Positions 8,433-18,185 are shown, numbered from the stretch's first letter. The stretch is DNA of 64,000 bases from CAZDDI01 sp964504195 (GCA_964504195.1 CAZDDI010000011.1:1-64000), one strand, 5' to 3'. The notes: a model not told the origin generated them from the sequence alone. Numbers and translations: made by a program.

Positions 8433-8941
8433 TATCCATCACCCGTTGATTTTTTAGCCACAACGACCCGCGCTGGGCGCAATAAGCGTTCATCAAGCGT
8501 GTAGCCGGCCTGTTCCTCAGCAACAATCCATAAATCAGCCGGTTGATCGGGACGGCCTGCCGTCAATGTAGTCGCTTCGTGCAAATGTGGATCGAACGCC
8601 GTTTCCACCGTTTTCAAACGCGCCACTCCCTCGCTCTTGAGCAGCGCAAACATAGCATCCAACGTCACCCGCACACCATTACGGCCCGGACTCTCCGAGG
8701 GCAAGTGCTTTAGAGTATATTCAAGCATATCCACAATGCTCAGATATGCACGCAACAGGCGGTCTCTATCCGCCTGGACCCGCTCCTCAGCCAAACGGGC
8801 CTGTCGTTTGCGATAATTATCCATCTCGGCTTGTAGCCGCAAGGCCGTATCTTTCCAGTCCACATCCGAAGCGCCACTGCCTGGCGCATCTCCCACAGGT
8901 GACGTCTCAGACTTGACATCTTTTGGAACTATCTTGGTCAT
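8432..8941 (-). CDS. grpE: Nucleotide exchange factor GrpE
   Basis: The 169-residue protein has an acidic disordered N-terminus, a long helix with the typical LQAEMDNYRKRQARLAEE pattern (about 34-51), and a C-terminal beta wing with LHEATTL. It releases ADP from DnaK. It lies between dnaK (upstream) and dnaJ (overlapping by one base). Confidence 0.95.
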   Translation of the reverse strand: MTKIVPKDVKSETSPVGDAPGSGASDVDWKDTALRLQAEMDNYRKRQARLAEERVQADRDRLLRAYLSIVDMLEYTLKHLPSESPGRNGVRVTLDAMFALLKSEGVARLKTVETAFDPHLHEATTLTAGRPDQPADLWIVAEEQAGYTLDERLLRPARVVVAKKSTGDG

Positions 8942-9024
8942 GTAGGATTATCTCCTTCGAAGTGAGCGTAATAAATAGCGCACAACGTAATTTCAATCGC
9001 TGCTGGGGTGGATTCAGAGATTTA

Positions 9025-9086
9025 GGACTCGGATTTTACGGATCTCACGGATTTTTTTCTGATTCTTATCCGTAAAATCCGTGTCC
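9025..9086. repeat. Palindromic repeat between dnaK and grpE
   Basis: A 19-bp arm beginning GGACTCGGATTTTACGGA is repeated inverted with a single mismatch, enclosing about 24 bp with a degenerate extra copy of ACGGAT. It could form a large mRNA hairpin inside the dnaK-grpE-dnaJ transcript. Its style (nested, AT-rich, palindromic) matches the MITE-like repeats elsewhere in the window. Confidence 0.7.
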
Positions 9087-9181
9087 TATAAGCATTCTAG
9101 CGGATAGGTAGCAACTTTTGGGTAAATCTAGTTGAGCGTAATAAAAAGTCCAAATTCAGCCCGCACGGAGTATAACAATGA

Positions 9182-9205
9182 GGGGCTGGGGCGTACCCCA
9201 GCCCC
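9182..9205 (-). terminator. GC hairpin after dnaK
   Basis: GGGGCTGGGG and CCCCAGCCCC with loop CGTA, 17 bp beyond the dnaK stop. There is no T-run, so it may be a partial terminator or an RNA-stability hairpin that lowers expression of downstream grpE-dnaJ. Confidence 0.5.
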
Positions 9206-9222
9206 TGCACAACCCTAAAGGG

Positions 9223-11118
9223 CTAAATCTCGCGGTATTCGCCGTCTACCACATCCGGGTCTTCTGCCGATGGCGCAGCCGCACCAGGAGCGCCACCTTC
9301 GCCAGACTCCTGTTCGTACATCGCCTGCCCCATCTGCATCGAAGCCTGACGCAATTCATCCATCACCCGGCGAATAGCGGCAGCATCCTCGCCTTCCTTC
9401 AACCGCTTCACTTCAGCGATCTTGGTCTCAATATCATTGCGCACTTGTTCAGGGACCTTGTCGCCCGCGTCGCGCAACGCTTTTTCCATCTGGTAGCTAA
9501 GCGCATCCGCTTCATTGCGTGCGTCCACTAAATCACGGCGTTGACGATCTTCCGCCTCGTGAGATTTTGCCTCACTGATCAACCGATCCACTTCCGAATC
9601 GCTCAAATTAGTGGATGCAGTAATGGTGATCTTCTGCTCACGACCGGTCGCCTTATCTTTAGCAGACACGTTCAAGATCCCGTTGGCATCAATGTCGAAT
9701 GCAACCTCAATCTGCGGCATACCACGCGGAGCCGGCGGAATCCCATCCAACCGGAACTGGCCCAACAACATATTATCCGGTGCCATGGGTCGCTCGCCCT
9801 GGTACACCTTGATATCCACAGCAGTCTGGCTATCATCCGCCGTCGTAAACGTCTCACTCTTGTGAACGGGAATGGTCGTATTGCGCGGAATAAGCGCCGT
9901 CATGCGCTGCCCCAACGTCTCCACACCCAGCGAAAGTGGCGTCACATCGAGCAACAGAATGTCAGTCACCTCACCGGTCAGCACACCACCCTGAATTGCC
10001 GCACCTATAGCCACCACCTCATCAGGATTGACCCCCTTGTGGGGTTCTTTACCGGCGGTCAATTGGCGCACGAGTTCCTGAATCATCGGCATTCGGGTCG
10101 CCCCACCCACCAGCACTACTTGCGAGAGCTTACCAGGAACCAGCTTGGCATCCGACAGGGCCTTCTCAAATGGCGTGCGACAGCGTTGCACCAGGTCTTG
10201 CGTAAGCTGCTCAAACTTGGTGCGCGTAATACGCATCTGCAAATGCTTAGCACCGGACTGATCAGCAGTGATATAAGGCAAGTTGATCTCGGTTTCCATC
10301 ATCGTGGAAAGCTCGATCTTCGCCTTCTCGGCAGATTCGCGCAGGCGCTGCATGGATTGCCGATCGTTGTGCAAATCAATACCCTGATCACGCCGGAATT
10401 CTTCCAACATCCAGGTCACAATGCGCTCATCCCAGTCATCACCACCCAAGTGCGTATCGCCATTGGTGGCCTTTACTTCGATCATACCCTCGCTCACTTC
10501 GAGGATGGATACATCAAAAGTGCCCCCCCCCAAGTCAAAGACCAGGATTGTCTCATCTACGTTCTTGTCCAGCCCGTAAGCCAAAGCCGCGGCAGTTGGC
10601 TCATTGATGATGCGTAACACTTCCAGCCCAGCGATCTGCCCAGCATCTTTGGTGGCCTGGCGCTGACTATCGTTAAAGTACGCCGGAACAGTAATGACGG
10701 CCTGCGTCACCGGCTCGCCCAAATAAGCCTCAGCATCCTTCTTGAGCTTCTGAAGGATCATAGCCGAAATTTCCTGTGGGGTGTAGCTTTTATCGGCGAT
10801 AGGAACGCGCACCCGTGCATCCCCTTGTGGCCCAGCGGCCACTTGATACGAAACCATCTTGCGGGTCACTTCCACTTCCGGCTCATCAGCCCGCCGCCCC
10901 ATCAAACGCTTCACAGAGTAAATCGTGTTCTCTGCATTAACCACCGACTGACGCTTGGCCGGGACACCCACCAACCGCTCACCGCTCTTCGTAAACGCTA
11001 CCACCGAAGGCAGCAAGCGCCCTCCCTCGGCAGTGGGGATAACGGTTGTTTGCCCACCTTCCATTACTGCTACCACCGAGTTGGTGGTACCAAGATCAAT
11101 CCCTACAATTTTACCCAT
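9223..11118 (-). CDS. dnaK: Hsp70 chaperone DnaK
   Basis: The start is ATG 11118 (631 residues) with GGAGG 6 nt upstream; a longer GTG start would include that site. The ATPase domain begins MGKIVGIDLGTTNSVVAV, with phosphate-2 motif VFDLGGGTFDVSI and adenosine motif VVLVGGATRMP. The substrate-binding domain and helical lid follow, and the acidic end is EDPDVVDGEYREI. It is the first gene of a dnaK-grpE-dnaJ-uspA set on the minus strand. I found no CIRCE (TTAGCACTC-N9-GAGTGCTAA) operator upstream, so HrcA control is not supported here. Confidence 0.98.
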   Translation of the reverse strand: MGKIVGIDLGTTNSVVAVMEGGQTTVIPTAEGGRLLPSVVAFTKSGERLVGVPAKRQSVVNAENTIYSVKRLMGRRADEPEVEVTRKMVSYQVAAGPQGDARVRVPIADKSYTPQEISAMILQKLKKDAEAYLGEPVTQAVITVPAYFNDSQRQATKDAGQIAGLEVLRIINEPTAAALAYGLDKNVDETILVFDLGGGTFDVSILEVSEGMIEVKATNGDTHLGGDDWDERIVTWMLEEFRRDQGIDLHNDRQSMQRLRESAEKAKIELSTMMETEINLPYITADQSGAKHLQMRITRTKFEQLTQDLVQRCRTPFEKALSDAKLVPGKLSQVVLVGGATRMPMIQELVRQLTAGKEPHKGVNPDEVVAIGAAIQGGVLTGEVTDILLLDVTPLSLGVETLGQRMTALIPRNTTIPVHKSETFTTADDSQTAVDIKVYQGERPMAPDNMLLGQFRLDGIPPAPRGMPQIEVAFDIDANGILNVSAKDKATGREQKITITASTNLSDSEVDRLISEAKSHEAEDRQRRDLVDARNEADALSYQMEKALRDAGDKVPEQVRNDIETKIAEVKRLKEGEDAAAIRRVMDELRQASMQMGQAMYEQESGEGGAPGAAAPSAEDPDVVDGEYREI

Positions 11119-11167
11119 TGTCAACCTCCTCACTCATATATAAGATCATACCTACAAGTCTATTTCT

Positions 11168-11173
11168 ATTATA
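11168..11173 (-). promoter_or_regulatory. Putative -10 element of dnaK
   Basis: A perfect TATAAT on the minus strand, about 50 bp before the dnaK start. No good -35 hexamer is found at 16-18 bp, so a heat-shock sigma factor or activator could be involved; this is inference. Confidence 0.35.
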
Positions 11174-11272
11174 AACACAAAGTATTAGAAGCGTATAAGA
11201 ATTGCAGACTAATTTTAGTACCTATCACAGATTCTGCCATCGAAAGTAAATCACCGTCCCCTGGCTCTTTTC

Positions 11273-11398
11273 AGGGTTATCGCATTTAGAAAGCTTATCC
11301 ATCACGCGCGCGCCGCTAAAGCGGTGTTTTTAGAAGGAATTTTTGTGACGGGCCTTTAGACCACATTTCTGCAACAAGTGATCAAATGCAATAACCCT
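11273..11398. repeat. MITE-like element with 15-bp inverted ends
   Basis: AGGGTTATCGCATTT at the left and its inverted form (one mismatch) at the right enclose 126 bp without an ORF. The left end is preceded by GGCTCTTTTC, similar to ISL3-family transposon ends, so it may be a non-autonomous ISL3 derivative. This repeat plus the next one occupy the gap between dnaK and the histidine kinase gene. Confidence 0.55.
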
Positions 11399-11500
11399 AT
11401 AACTCTTTTGCTCTTGGGTATACGACAAATTATTGGATAAAGAACGATTCTTATCTGAAAAATACCTCTCTAAACTTGCAGCTTGTCTCATTTTGAGAAT

Positions 11501-11661
11501 CTTGCCCCCTCCCCACGCCGCATAGCGGCGTGGGGAGGGGGCGAAAATAAGGGGAGTTTTGAGCGGCGGCGAAGCCGCCGCTCAAAACTCCCTCAAAAAA
11601 ATCCCCCCTTTCCCTCGCTTGCGGGGGGAAAGGGGGCAGGGGGATAGGGGGAAAACTCCCC
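11501..11661. repeat. Triple-hairpin repeat, copy 1
   Basis: Three hairpins stand in a row: GCCCCCTCCCC around CGCCGC..GCGGCG; then GAGTTTTGAGCGGCGGC with its complement; then a CCCCCTTTCCC / GGGAAAGGGGG stem. A second copy with the same order lies at 34091-34246. The flanking arms are conserved while loops and inner stems vary compensatorily. Confidence 0.8.
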
Positions 11662-11687
11662 AATAATTTTTCCTATACCCTTTGCTC

Positions 11688-11715
11688 TTGCCTTCCTTGC
11701 AGCTCATGCTACAAT
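11688..11715 (+). promoter_or_regulatory. Promoter of the GAF histidine kinase gene
   Basis: TTGCCT, 16 bp, TACAAT, placed 35 bp before the ATG at 11750. Confidence 0.55.
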
Positions 11716-11749
11716 AGAATCAGGAATAGTACCCAACAATGGGGGAGAT

Positions 11750-14700
11750 ATGCGTCTCGAACCTGAAAACACAGCACCATCTAGCCAAACATCCTTACCC
11801 GATAACATTCAACGACAAATTCGCACTTGGCGAATGGTTAGCTTCCCGCTCGCTACCGCGGCGCTCTTCCTTGCACTGTGGGGACTGAGCAGATTGCTTG
11901 GCCCACTCAAAGCCGATCAGCCGTTGCTACTGTTAGGTGCAGCTGTGATACTCGCATTCATTACCGCGCTGCTCTGGTGGGGACAACGCCGCTACGAATT
12001 TCAGTTGATTGCACGCGATCAACTGGGACAAAAAACCCCAGAAGCTGTAGCGCGCATCAACACTGCGGCAACTACTGGTGCTAGTCGGCAAGTAATGATT
12101 GAAACAATACGGGATGCCGCTCATGAACTTTTCGTCCCCCAAAGCCTGGAAGCTGTTGTATTCCACGCCCGCGCCGATGACTACCATCGCCTGGGCAACA
12201 AAGACTTCTACACCCGCAGTAGCGCCCTACCGCAATGGCTGCTGCAATACCCACTAGGCACGCTCTTGCCGTTACCGCCCCCCGATGCGCCTGCCGAAGC
12301 CGCCACCGAGCTGGCAAAACTGGCCGCAAACAAACATTGTTTATTACTATCTCTAAGTCCTCACGGCTGGCTCGAACTTGGCCCTCCATCCGGCGCAGGC
12401 CATTACTCCCCCGCCCAACAGCAAGTGCTGCAACAACTAGCAGAAGCCGCCAAAATCGGGCTAGAACGCGCCGTTCTCGTCGAAAACCAAAGCCAACGCA
12501 TGTTGGAGCTAGAGGCACTTTACTGGATCACACAAGCCATTAACTTCACCATGCCGCTCGACGATATTCTGGAATTAATTTACACCCAGCTCCAACGGGT
12601 CATCCCCGTACCTAACTTCTATGTGGCTTTGAAGAACGCTGAAAATGATATACTAGCCTATGCTTTTTTCGTCGAAAACGACGAACGCCTGTATCTTGAT
12701 GAAACCTGGCCGATTTCCGAAGGATTGACCGGCATCATCATCCGCAGCGGCAACCCCATTCGCACAGATGATTACCTTGATGAGTGCCGCGCGCGCAATA
12801 TCACCCCCGGCAGCCGTAGCCGAGTACGCCGAGCCTGGATGGGAACAGCCATCATGGTAGGCAACCAGACGGTCGGGACCATGGTCGCCTCAGCGAACAC
12901 CCCAGACATCAGTTACTCACAGGAAGATGAAGGTTTCTTCGTCACCGTATCGGCTCACCTCGCCTCACTGCTGGAACGCCATCAACTCTACGAGCAGATG
13001 GGCAACCGCGCACGCCAATTAGCCGCACTGAACGAAATCGGCCAATTGCTCGGCTCCAGCCTCGACTTGAGCGAGGTACTCGATCTAGTCGTGCGCAATG
13101 CCGCCACGCTACTACAATCCGATGCTGGCTCGCTGTTGTTGTTGGATGATGAAAGCGGCGACCTGATCTTCCGCGTTTCCAACGGCCCGGCTGGCGAAAA
13201 ACTAGTCGGTATGAAAATCCCAGCTGGCAAAGGCATCGCCGGCACCTGCTTCTCCGAAAACCGGCCCGTCATTGTCAACAACGTTCAGGGCGATAAACGG
13301 TGGTATGGAAGCTTCGACCAGAAAGGTGATTTCACGACCGAATCTATCATCGCAGTACCACTGAACGCCCGTGGGCGCACGATTGGCGTACTAGAAGCCC
13401 TCAACCGCAAAGACCACCTGCCGTTCGACGAGGACGACATCAACCTGCTCACCTCGTTTGCCGCGCAAGCCGCTATCGCCATCGAGAATGCGCAACTATT
13501 TACACTCACCGATCAAGCCCTCCAGGCCCGTGTAGAGGAACTGACCATGCTGCAACATATTGACCGGCAACTCAACGCCACGCTGGATTACCGCGAGGTA
13601 ATGGGGTCAACGCTGGATTGGGCCATCCGTATCTCCGGCGCGACAATCGGAGTCATTGCTGCACAGCACGAAGAAGAGGATGGCTCGCGCGGGTTGCACT
13701 TCCTGGCACAACATGGCTATCCGGCAGAATTGATGGATCGTTACCTGGAAGACGAACTCTGGCCGCTGGAGCGTGGATTAATCGGGTGTACTGTGCGCAC
13801 GGGCAAGACCTCGCTAGTAACGGCGCTGGGCGACGATCCCGATTACATCCCCATCACTGAAGGGATGAAGGCACAACTGACCGTGCCCATCCAACGCGAG
13901 AATCGGGTCATCGGTGTCATTGCACTAGAGACCGAGCAAGCCGAAAACTTCTCGCGGGAGTCCGTCGAGTCAGTAACGCGCCTGGCCGACCATGCCGCCG
14001 TGGCCATTGACAATGCACGCCTGTTCCAACAGGTACAACGGGCCAACCAGGCCAAGACAGATTTTATCTCCTTCGTGTCCCACGAGCTAAAACAACCGAT
14101 GACCTCGATGAAGGGTTACACGGACTTGCTAATGAAGGGCATCGGCGGGCCGCTGAACGAGCAACAAATGAGCTTCCTCCAGGTAGTGCGCGCTAATGCC
14201 GCACGCATGGATGAAATGGTAAGCGAACTGCTGGATGTTTCGCGCATCGAGTCCGGGCGCTTGCGGCTGAACATGGGGAGCGTACAGGTAGAAGACCTGC
14301 TCAGCGAAGGGGTACGTCTCTTCGAGAAAGTGATTGATGCGAAGAACCAACGCCTGGAAGTGGCGATCACGCCCAACCTCCCCCTCATCCACGGCGATCG
14401 CAGCCGCCTACTCCAAGTTATCAGCAACCTCATCAGCAATGCCACCAAGTACACACCCGAAGGTGGACAGATTACGATTCTCGCCGAGCCGCTCGCACAC
14501 GAAGGGCAGGACTTTGTGCGTCTGGGAATACAAGATACCGGTGTGGGCATGACCCCCGACGAATTGGACAAGCTCTTCACCAAATACTTCCGCGCTAACA
14601 ACCCACAAGTGCGCGGCGTGCCGGGCACAGGATTGGGGCTGGTCATTACCCGCAGCATCGTGGAGATGCATGGCGGTGCGATTTCAGTAGAAAGCGAAAC

Positions 14701-14752
14701 CGGCAAGGGCAGTACATTCAGCTTCACCGTACCGGTGGCTGAGGCGGAGTAA
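11750..14752 (+). CDS. Membrane sensor histidine kinase with tandem GAF domains
   Basis: The 1000-residue protein has two N-terminal transmembrane helices (about 31-48 and 57-76) with almost no extracytoplasmic loop. A degenerate GAF-like region (about 100-240) follows, then three clear GAF domains (about 245-395, 415-575 and 590-750). The HisKA helix has phosphoacceptor His778 in FVSHELKQPMTSMKGY. The HATPase domain carries the N box (NLISNATKYTPEGG), G1 (DTGVGM) and G2 (GTGLGL). The signal is therefore probably cytoplasmic and small, sensed by GAF domains. No response regulator is adjacent, so it is an orphan kinase. GGGGGAG precedes the ATG. The next gene, gcvH, follows after 90 bp; a functional link is not shown. 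Confidence 0.93.
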   Translation: MRLEPENTAPSSQTSLPDNIQRQIRTWRMVSFPLATAALFLALWGLSRLLGPLKADQPLLLLGAAVILAFITALLWWGQRRYEFQLIARDQLGQKTPEAVARINTAATTGASRQVMIETIRDAAHELFVPQSLEAVVFHARADDYHRLGNKDFYTRSSALPQWLLQYPLGTLLPLPPPDAPAEAATELAKLAANKHCLLLSLSPHGWLELGPPSGAGHYSPAQQQVLQQLAEAAKIGLERAVLVENQSQRMLELEALYWITQAINFTMPLDDILELIYTQLQRVIPVPNFYVALKNAENDILAYAFFVENDERLYLDETWPISEGLTGIIIRSGNPIRTDDYLDECRARNITPGSRSRVRRAWMGTAIMVGNQTVGTMVASANTPDISYSQEDEGFFVTVSAHLASLLERHQLYEQMGNRARQLAALNEIGQLLGSSLDLSEVLDLVVRNAATLLQSDAGSLLLLDDESGDLIFRVSNGPAGEKLVGMKIPAGKGIAGTCFSENRPVIVNNVQGDKRWYGSFDQKGDFTTESIIAVPLNARGRTIGVLEALNRKDHLPFDEDDINLLTSFAAQAAIAIENAQLFTLTDQALQARVEELTMLQHIDRQLNATLDYREVMGSTLDWAIRISGATIGVIAAQHEEEDGSRGLHFLAQHGYPAELMDRYLEDELWPLERGLIGCTVRTGKTSLVTALGDDPDYIPITEGMKAQLTVPIQRENRVIGVIALETEQAENFSRESVESVTRLADHAAVAIDNARLFQQVQRANQAKTDFISFVSHELKQPMTSMKGYTDLLMKGIGGPLNEQQMSFLQVVRANAARMDEMVSELLDVSRIESGRLRLNMGSVQVEDLLSEGVRLFEKVIDAKNQRLEVAITPNLPLIHGDRSRLLQVISNLISNATKYTPEGGQITILAEPLAHEGQDFVRLGIQDTGVGMTPDELDKLFTKYFRANNPQVRGVPGTGLGLVITRSIVEMHGGAISVESETGKGSTFSFTVPVAEAE

Positions 14753-14842
14753 AACTACGTCAAGACTCTTTTTTAATTCTCGTTGTGATTTACAGATTTT
14801 TGAATTTGCTATTCGATATTCTCACAGGAGGCCAGTTTAACA

Positions 14843-15235
14843 ATGAAGATTGATGCACAAGCACGGTATTTGGAAAGTCACGAGTGGGCCCGTCAGGAAG
14901 GCGAGCTGATGGTACTCGGTATCAGCGATTACGCACAGAGCACCCTCTCCGACATCGTCTATGTGGAGTTACCAGAAGTAGGTGATGAACTCACCAAAGG
15001 CGAGCAATATGCCGTCGTCGAGTCCGTGAAGGCGGCGGCGGATGTGTACGCCCCCCTGAGCGGCGAAGTCGTCGCTATCAACGAAGCGCTCAACGATACA
15101 CCGGAACAGGTCAACGCAGATGCCTTCGGCACAGGATGGCTTGTCAAGATCAAGGCCAGTGATACCACCGAATGGCCCGAACTATTGGACGCTACCGCCT
15201 ACGAGAAAATCGTCGAGGCCGAGCAAGCAGAGTAA
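14843..15235 (+). CDS. gcvH: Glycine cleavage system H protein
   Basis: The 130-residue lipoyl carrier has its lipoylation lysine at Lys63 in VVESVKAAADVYAP, the expected place. It shuttles the aminomethyl group from glycine decarboxylase (GcvP) to the T protein. AGGAGG lies 12 nt before the ATG. A terminator follows before gcvPA, suggesting that more H protein than P protein is made. The T protein (gcvT) and lipoamide dehydrogenase are not in the window. Confidence 0.97.
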   Translation: MKIDAQARYLESHEWARQEGELMVLGISDYAQSTLSDIVYVELPEVGDELTKGEQYAVVESVKAAADVYAPLSGEVVAINEALNDTPEQVNADAFGTGWLVKIKASDTTEWPELLDATAYEKIVEAEQAE

Positions 15236-15270
15236 GTAACACTTGCTACCCGTTCGCAAGTTTCCCACTC

Positions 15271-15294
15271 AAGCCCGCCAGGTGCGGGCTTTTA
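15271..15294 (+). terminator. Terminator between gcvH and gcvPA
   Basis: AAGCCCGC and GCGGGCTT with a five-base loop, followed by TTTATT. Confidence 0.8.
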
Positions 15295-15320
15295 TTACAA
15301 CCATAACCTAAGGAGTCGCT

Positions 15321-16694
15321 ATGGTCTACGTTCCACACACGGATGCAGAGCGCGAGCAGATGCTAGCCGCCATCGGCGTCCCCAGCCTCGAAGCGCTCTT
15401 CGATGATATCCCGGCACAGTATCGCTACCCCACTCTGGGCTTGCCGGAACCTGCCTCAGAAATGGAAATCCTACAAGAGCTGCAAGAGCTCGCTGAAGCC
15501 AATCTAAACACCACCCAAGCCCCCTGCTTTTTGGGTGCCGGGGCCTACCACCATTGGGTGCCCAGTGTGGTGGATTATATCATCAGTCGGGGCGAGTTCG
15601 CCACCGCCTATACCCCCTATCAGCCGGAAGTAAGCCAGGGCACGCTCCAGGCAATTTTCGAATACCAAAGCCTGATCTGCGACCTCACCGGCATGGAGGT
15701 CTCCAATGCCAGCCACTACGACGGCGCCACCGCCACCGCCGAGGCCGTAATCCAGGCCATCAATGTTTTCCGCATGAAGCGCAAAAAAATCATCGTCGCG
15801 CCCACCGTTCACCCACACTACCGTCAGGTCATCCGCACTTACACCCAAGGCATGGATCTGGAGATTGTAGGCGATGACGATCTGACGCGCTCTCTCGAAG
15901 ACACATTAGCATTGGTGGATCAGAATACAGCCTGCTTCATTCTCCAAAGCCCGAACTTCTTCGGTAACATCGAACTAGTCGAAGGGCTGGCGGAACGCAT
16001 TCACACGCAAGGCAAGGATGCGCTGCTGGCCGTTGTGAGCAACCCCATCAGCCTGGGGCTGCTCAATCCGCCGGGCGCATTCGGTGCCGATATTGTCTGC
16101 GGTGAAGGGCAACCGTTGGGGCTAGGGCTGAACTTCGGCGGGCCGTACCTGGGCTTCTACGCCACCCGCGAGAAGTATCTGCGCCAGCTGGCCGGCCGGC
16201 TGGTCGGGCAAGCTTATGATGTGGATGGGAAACTCGGCTATGTGCTGACCCTCACCACCCGCGAGCAACACATCCGCCGCGAGAAGGCCACCTCCAACAT
16301 CTGCACCAATCAAGGTTTAATGGCACTGGCCGCCACGGTGTACCTCTCCGCATTGGGCAAACAAGGCTTGCGCCAGATCGCCGAGCTGAACTACCACAAA
16401 GCCCACTACGCCGCGGAACAGATTGACGCGCTTGAAGACTACCAGGTGCTCAACCGCAAACCGTTCTTTAACGAGTTCATCGTGCAGTGCCCCGCGCCCG
16501 TTGAAGAAATCAACGATTACCTGCTCAATGGTGCCACGGTAGAGATGATCGGCGGCTACGATCTGGTGAAGGATTACCCCCACATGGAAAACCAGATGTT
16601 AATAGCTGTGACCGAGACCAGCAGCAGCGAAGATATTGATGCACTCGTGGCAGCCCTCCAAGAGTTCGCCATACTCGCAAAAGAGGAGGCTTAA
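15321..16694 (+). CDS. gcvPA: Glycine dehydrogenase (decarboxylating) subunit 1
   Basis: The 457-residue N-terminal half of split glycine decarboxylase shows family landmarks: FLGAGAYHHWVPSVVDYI near residues 74-91, YTPYQPEVSQGTLQAIFEYQ, and NICTNQGLMALAATVYLS. It pairs with GcvPB to form the P protein, which decarboxylates glycine and passes methylamine to GcvH. AAGGAG precedes the ATG. The start lies 26 bp past the gcvH terminator, and the stop is two bases before gcvPB. Confidence 0.97.
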   Translation: MVYVPHTDAEREQMLAAIGVPSLEALFDDIPAQYRYPTLGLPEPASEMEILQELQELAEANLNTTQAPCFLGAGAYHHWVPSVVDYIISRGEFATAYTPYQPEVSQGTLQAIFEYQSLICDLTGMEVSNASHYDGATATAEAVIQAINVFRMKRKKIIVAPTVHPHYRQVIRTYTQGMDLEIVGDDDLTRSLEDTLALVDQNTACFILQSPNFFGNIELVEGLAERIHTQGKDALLAVVSNPISLGLLNPPGAFGADIVCGEGQPLGLGLNFGGPYLGFYATREKYLRQLAGRLVGQAYDVDGKLGYVLTLTTREQHIRREKATSNICTNQGLMALAATVYLSALGKQGLRQIAELNYHKAHYAAEQIDALEDYQVLNRKPFFNEFIVQCPAPVEEINDYLLNGATVEMIGGYDLVKDYPHMENQMLIAVTETSSSEDIDALVAALQEFAILAKEEA

Positions 16695-16696
16695 TC

Positions 16697-18160
16697 ATGG
16701 CTGAACCCCTAATCTACGAATTATCCGCTCCTGAACGCGCGGGCGTCAAAGCACCAATGCTAGACGTGCCGCCCAGCGCATTGCCAGCATCCCTGGTGCG
16801 TGCCGACCTGCCACTACCGGAAGTGAGCGAGATTGATGTAGTGCGCCATTTTGTGCGGCTTTCACAGCTTAACTACGCGATTGATAAAGGTATGTACCCA
16901 CTCGGCTCATGCACCATGAAGTACAACCCCAAGATCAACGAAGTTACGGCGCGGCTGCCAGGCTTCACCGGCCTTCACCCGCTCCAGAGCGAGGAGACCA
17001 TCCAGGGCGCACTCTATCTGATGTACGAGCTACAGGAATACCTCAAGCAAATCGGCGGCTTCGCGGGGATGACGCTCCAACCGGCGGCCGGCGCACAGGG
17101 CGAGCTGACCGGCGTGCTCATCATGCGCAAGTATCACTGCGACCGAGGCGAGCCACAGCGCGACACTATCCTGGTACCGGATTCGGCGCATGGCACGAAC
17201 CCTGCAACAACGGCAATGACCGGCCTCCGGGTAGTGCAGATTCCCTCCGATGCGCGCGGGAATGTGGACCTCAAGGCGCTCGGTGCGCAGCTTTGCGAGC
17301 GCGTCGCAGGCCTGATGATTACCAATCCCAACACACTGGGCCTGTTCGAAGAGAATATTGTGGAAGTCATCAACCTCGTCCACAGTTGCGGCGGGCTAGT
17401 CTACGGCGACGGAGCGAATCTGAATGCCCTGATGGGCGTGATGCGCCCTGGCGATGTCGGGATTGACGTGATGCACTTCAACCTGCACAAGACTTTCAGC
17501 ACGCCGCACGGCGGCGGCGGGCCGGGCTGCGGGCCGGTCGGCGTGGCGGAACACCTGCGCGATTTTCTACCCAGCCCTGTCATAATCCGCAACGAAGAGC
17601 TGTCCGATGAAGAGTATCCCTACTTCAGTTTCTATGCCCCGCCCAAATCCATCGGCCCGGTCAAGGCCTTTTGGGGACAGTTTGGCATGATGGTGCGCGC
17701 TTACACCTATATTCGGATGCTCGGCGATGGCGGCATTCGCCAGGCCGCCGAACACGCCGTCCTGAATGCCAACTATCTGATGCAACGGATCAAAACAACC
17801 TATCCCCTCCCCTATGACCGCACTTGCAAACACGAGTTTGTCGTGGAAGGACACTTCAAAGATGCGCCCGGTGTCCGCGCATTGGACATTGCCAAACGGC
17901 TGATTGATTACGGCGTACATCCACCCACCAACTACTTCCCGCTCATCGTCCACGAAGCGCTGATGATCGAGCCAACTGAAACGGAAAGCCTGCAAACCGT
18001 TGACAATTACGCAGACATCCTGTTAAAGATCGCCGAGGAGTCCCGCACGAATCCCGAACTACTCCACGATGCGCCCCATACGACTCCCGTGCGCCGCATG
18101 GACGAGGTTCGCGCTGCACGCAATCCTGTCCTGCGCTATCAACACCCGCAGCAAGCATAA
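16697..18160 (+). CDS. gcvPB: Glycine dehydrogenase (decarboxylating) subunit 2
   Basis: The 487-residue C-terminal half of split GcvP carries the pyridoxal phosphate lysine, Lys265 in NLHKTFSTPHGGGGPG. Other family motifs are YPLGSCTMKYNPKINE and DSAHGTNPATTAM. GAGGAGG overlaps the end of gcvPA, so the two subunits are translationally coupled. It completes the P-protein dimer of the glycine cleavage system. Confidence 0.98.
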   Translation: MAEPLIYELSAPERAGVKAPMLDVPPSALPASLVRADLPLPEVSEIDVVRHFVRLSQLNYAIDKGMYPLGSCTMKYNPKINEVTARLPGFTGLHPLQSEETIQGALYLMYELQEYLKQIGGFAGMTLQPAAGAQGELTGVLIMRKYHCDRGEPQRDTILVPDSAHGTNPATTAMTGLRVVQIPSDARGNVDLKALGAQLCERVAGLMITNPNTLGLFEENIVEVINLVHSCGGLVYGDGANLNALMGVMRPGDVGIDVMHFNLHKTFSTPHGGGGPGCGPVGVAEHLRDFLPSPVIIRNEELSDEEYPYFSFYAPPKSIGPVKAFWGQFGMMVRAYTYIRMLGDGGIRQAAEHAVLNANYLMQRIKTTYPLPYDRTCKHEFVVEGHFKDAPGVRALDIAKRLIDYGVHPPTNYFPLIVHEALMIEPTETESLQTVDNYADILLKIAEESRTNPELLHDAPHTTPVRRMDEVRAARNPVLRYQHPQQA

Positions 18161-18185
18161 ACCTACGAATTTACTTCTCTGCAAT

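Noticed and set aside
11119..11290. CIRCE operator upstream of dnaK
   Set aside because: The TTAGCACTC / GAGTGCTAA inverted repeat is not present.
14753..14842. Possible glycine riboswitch before gcvH
   Set aside because: Only 90 bp are available and no paired glycine-aptamer core could be seen.
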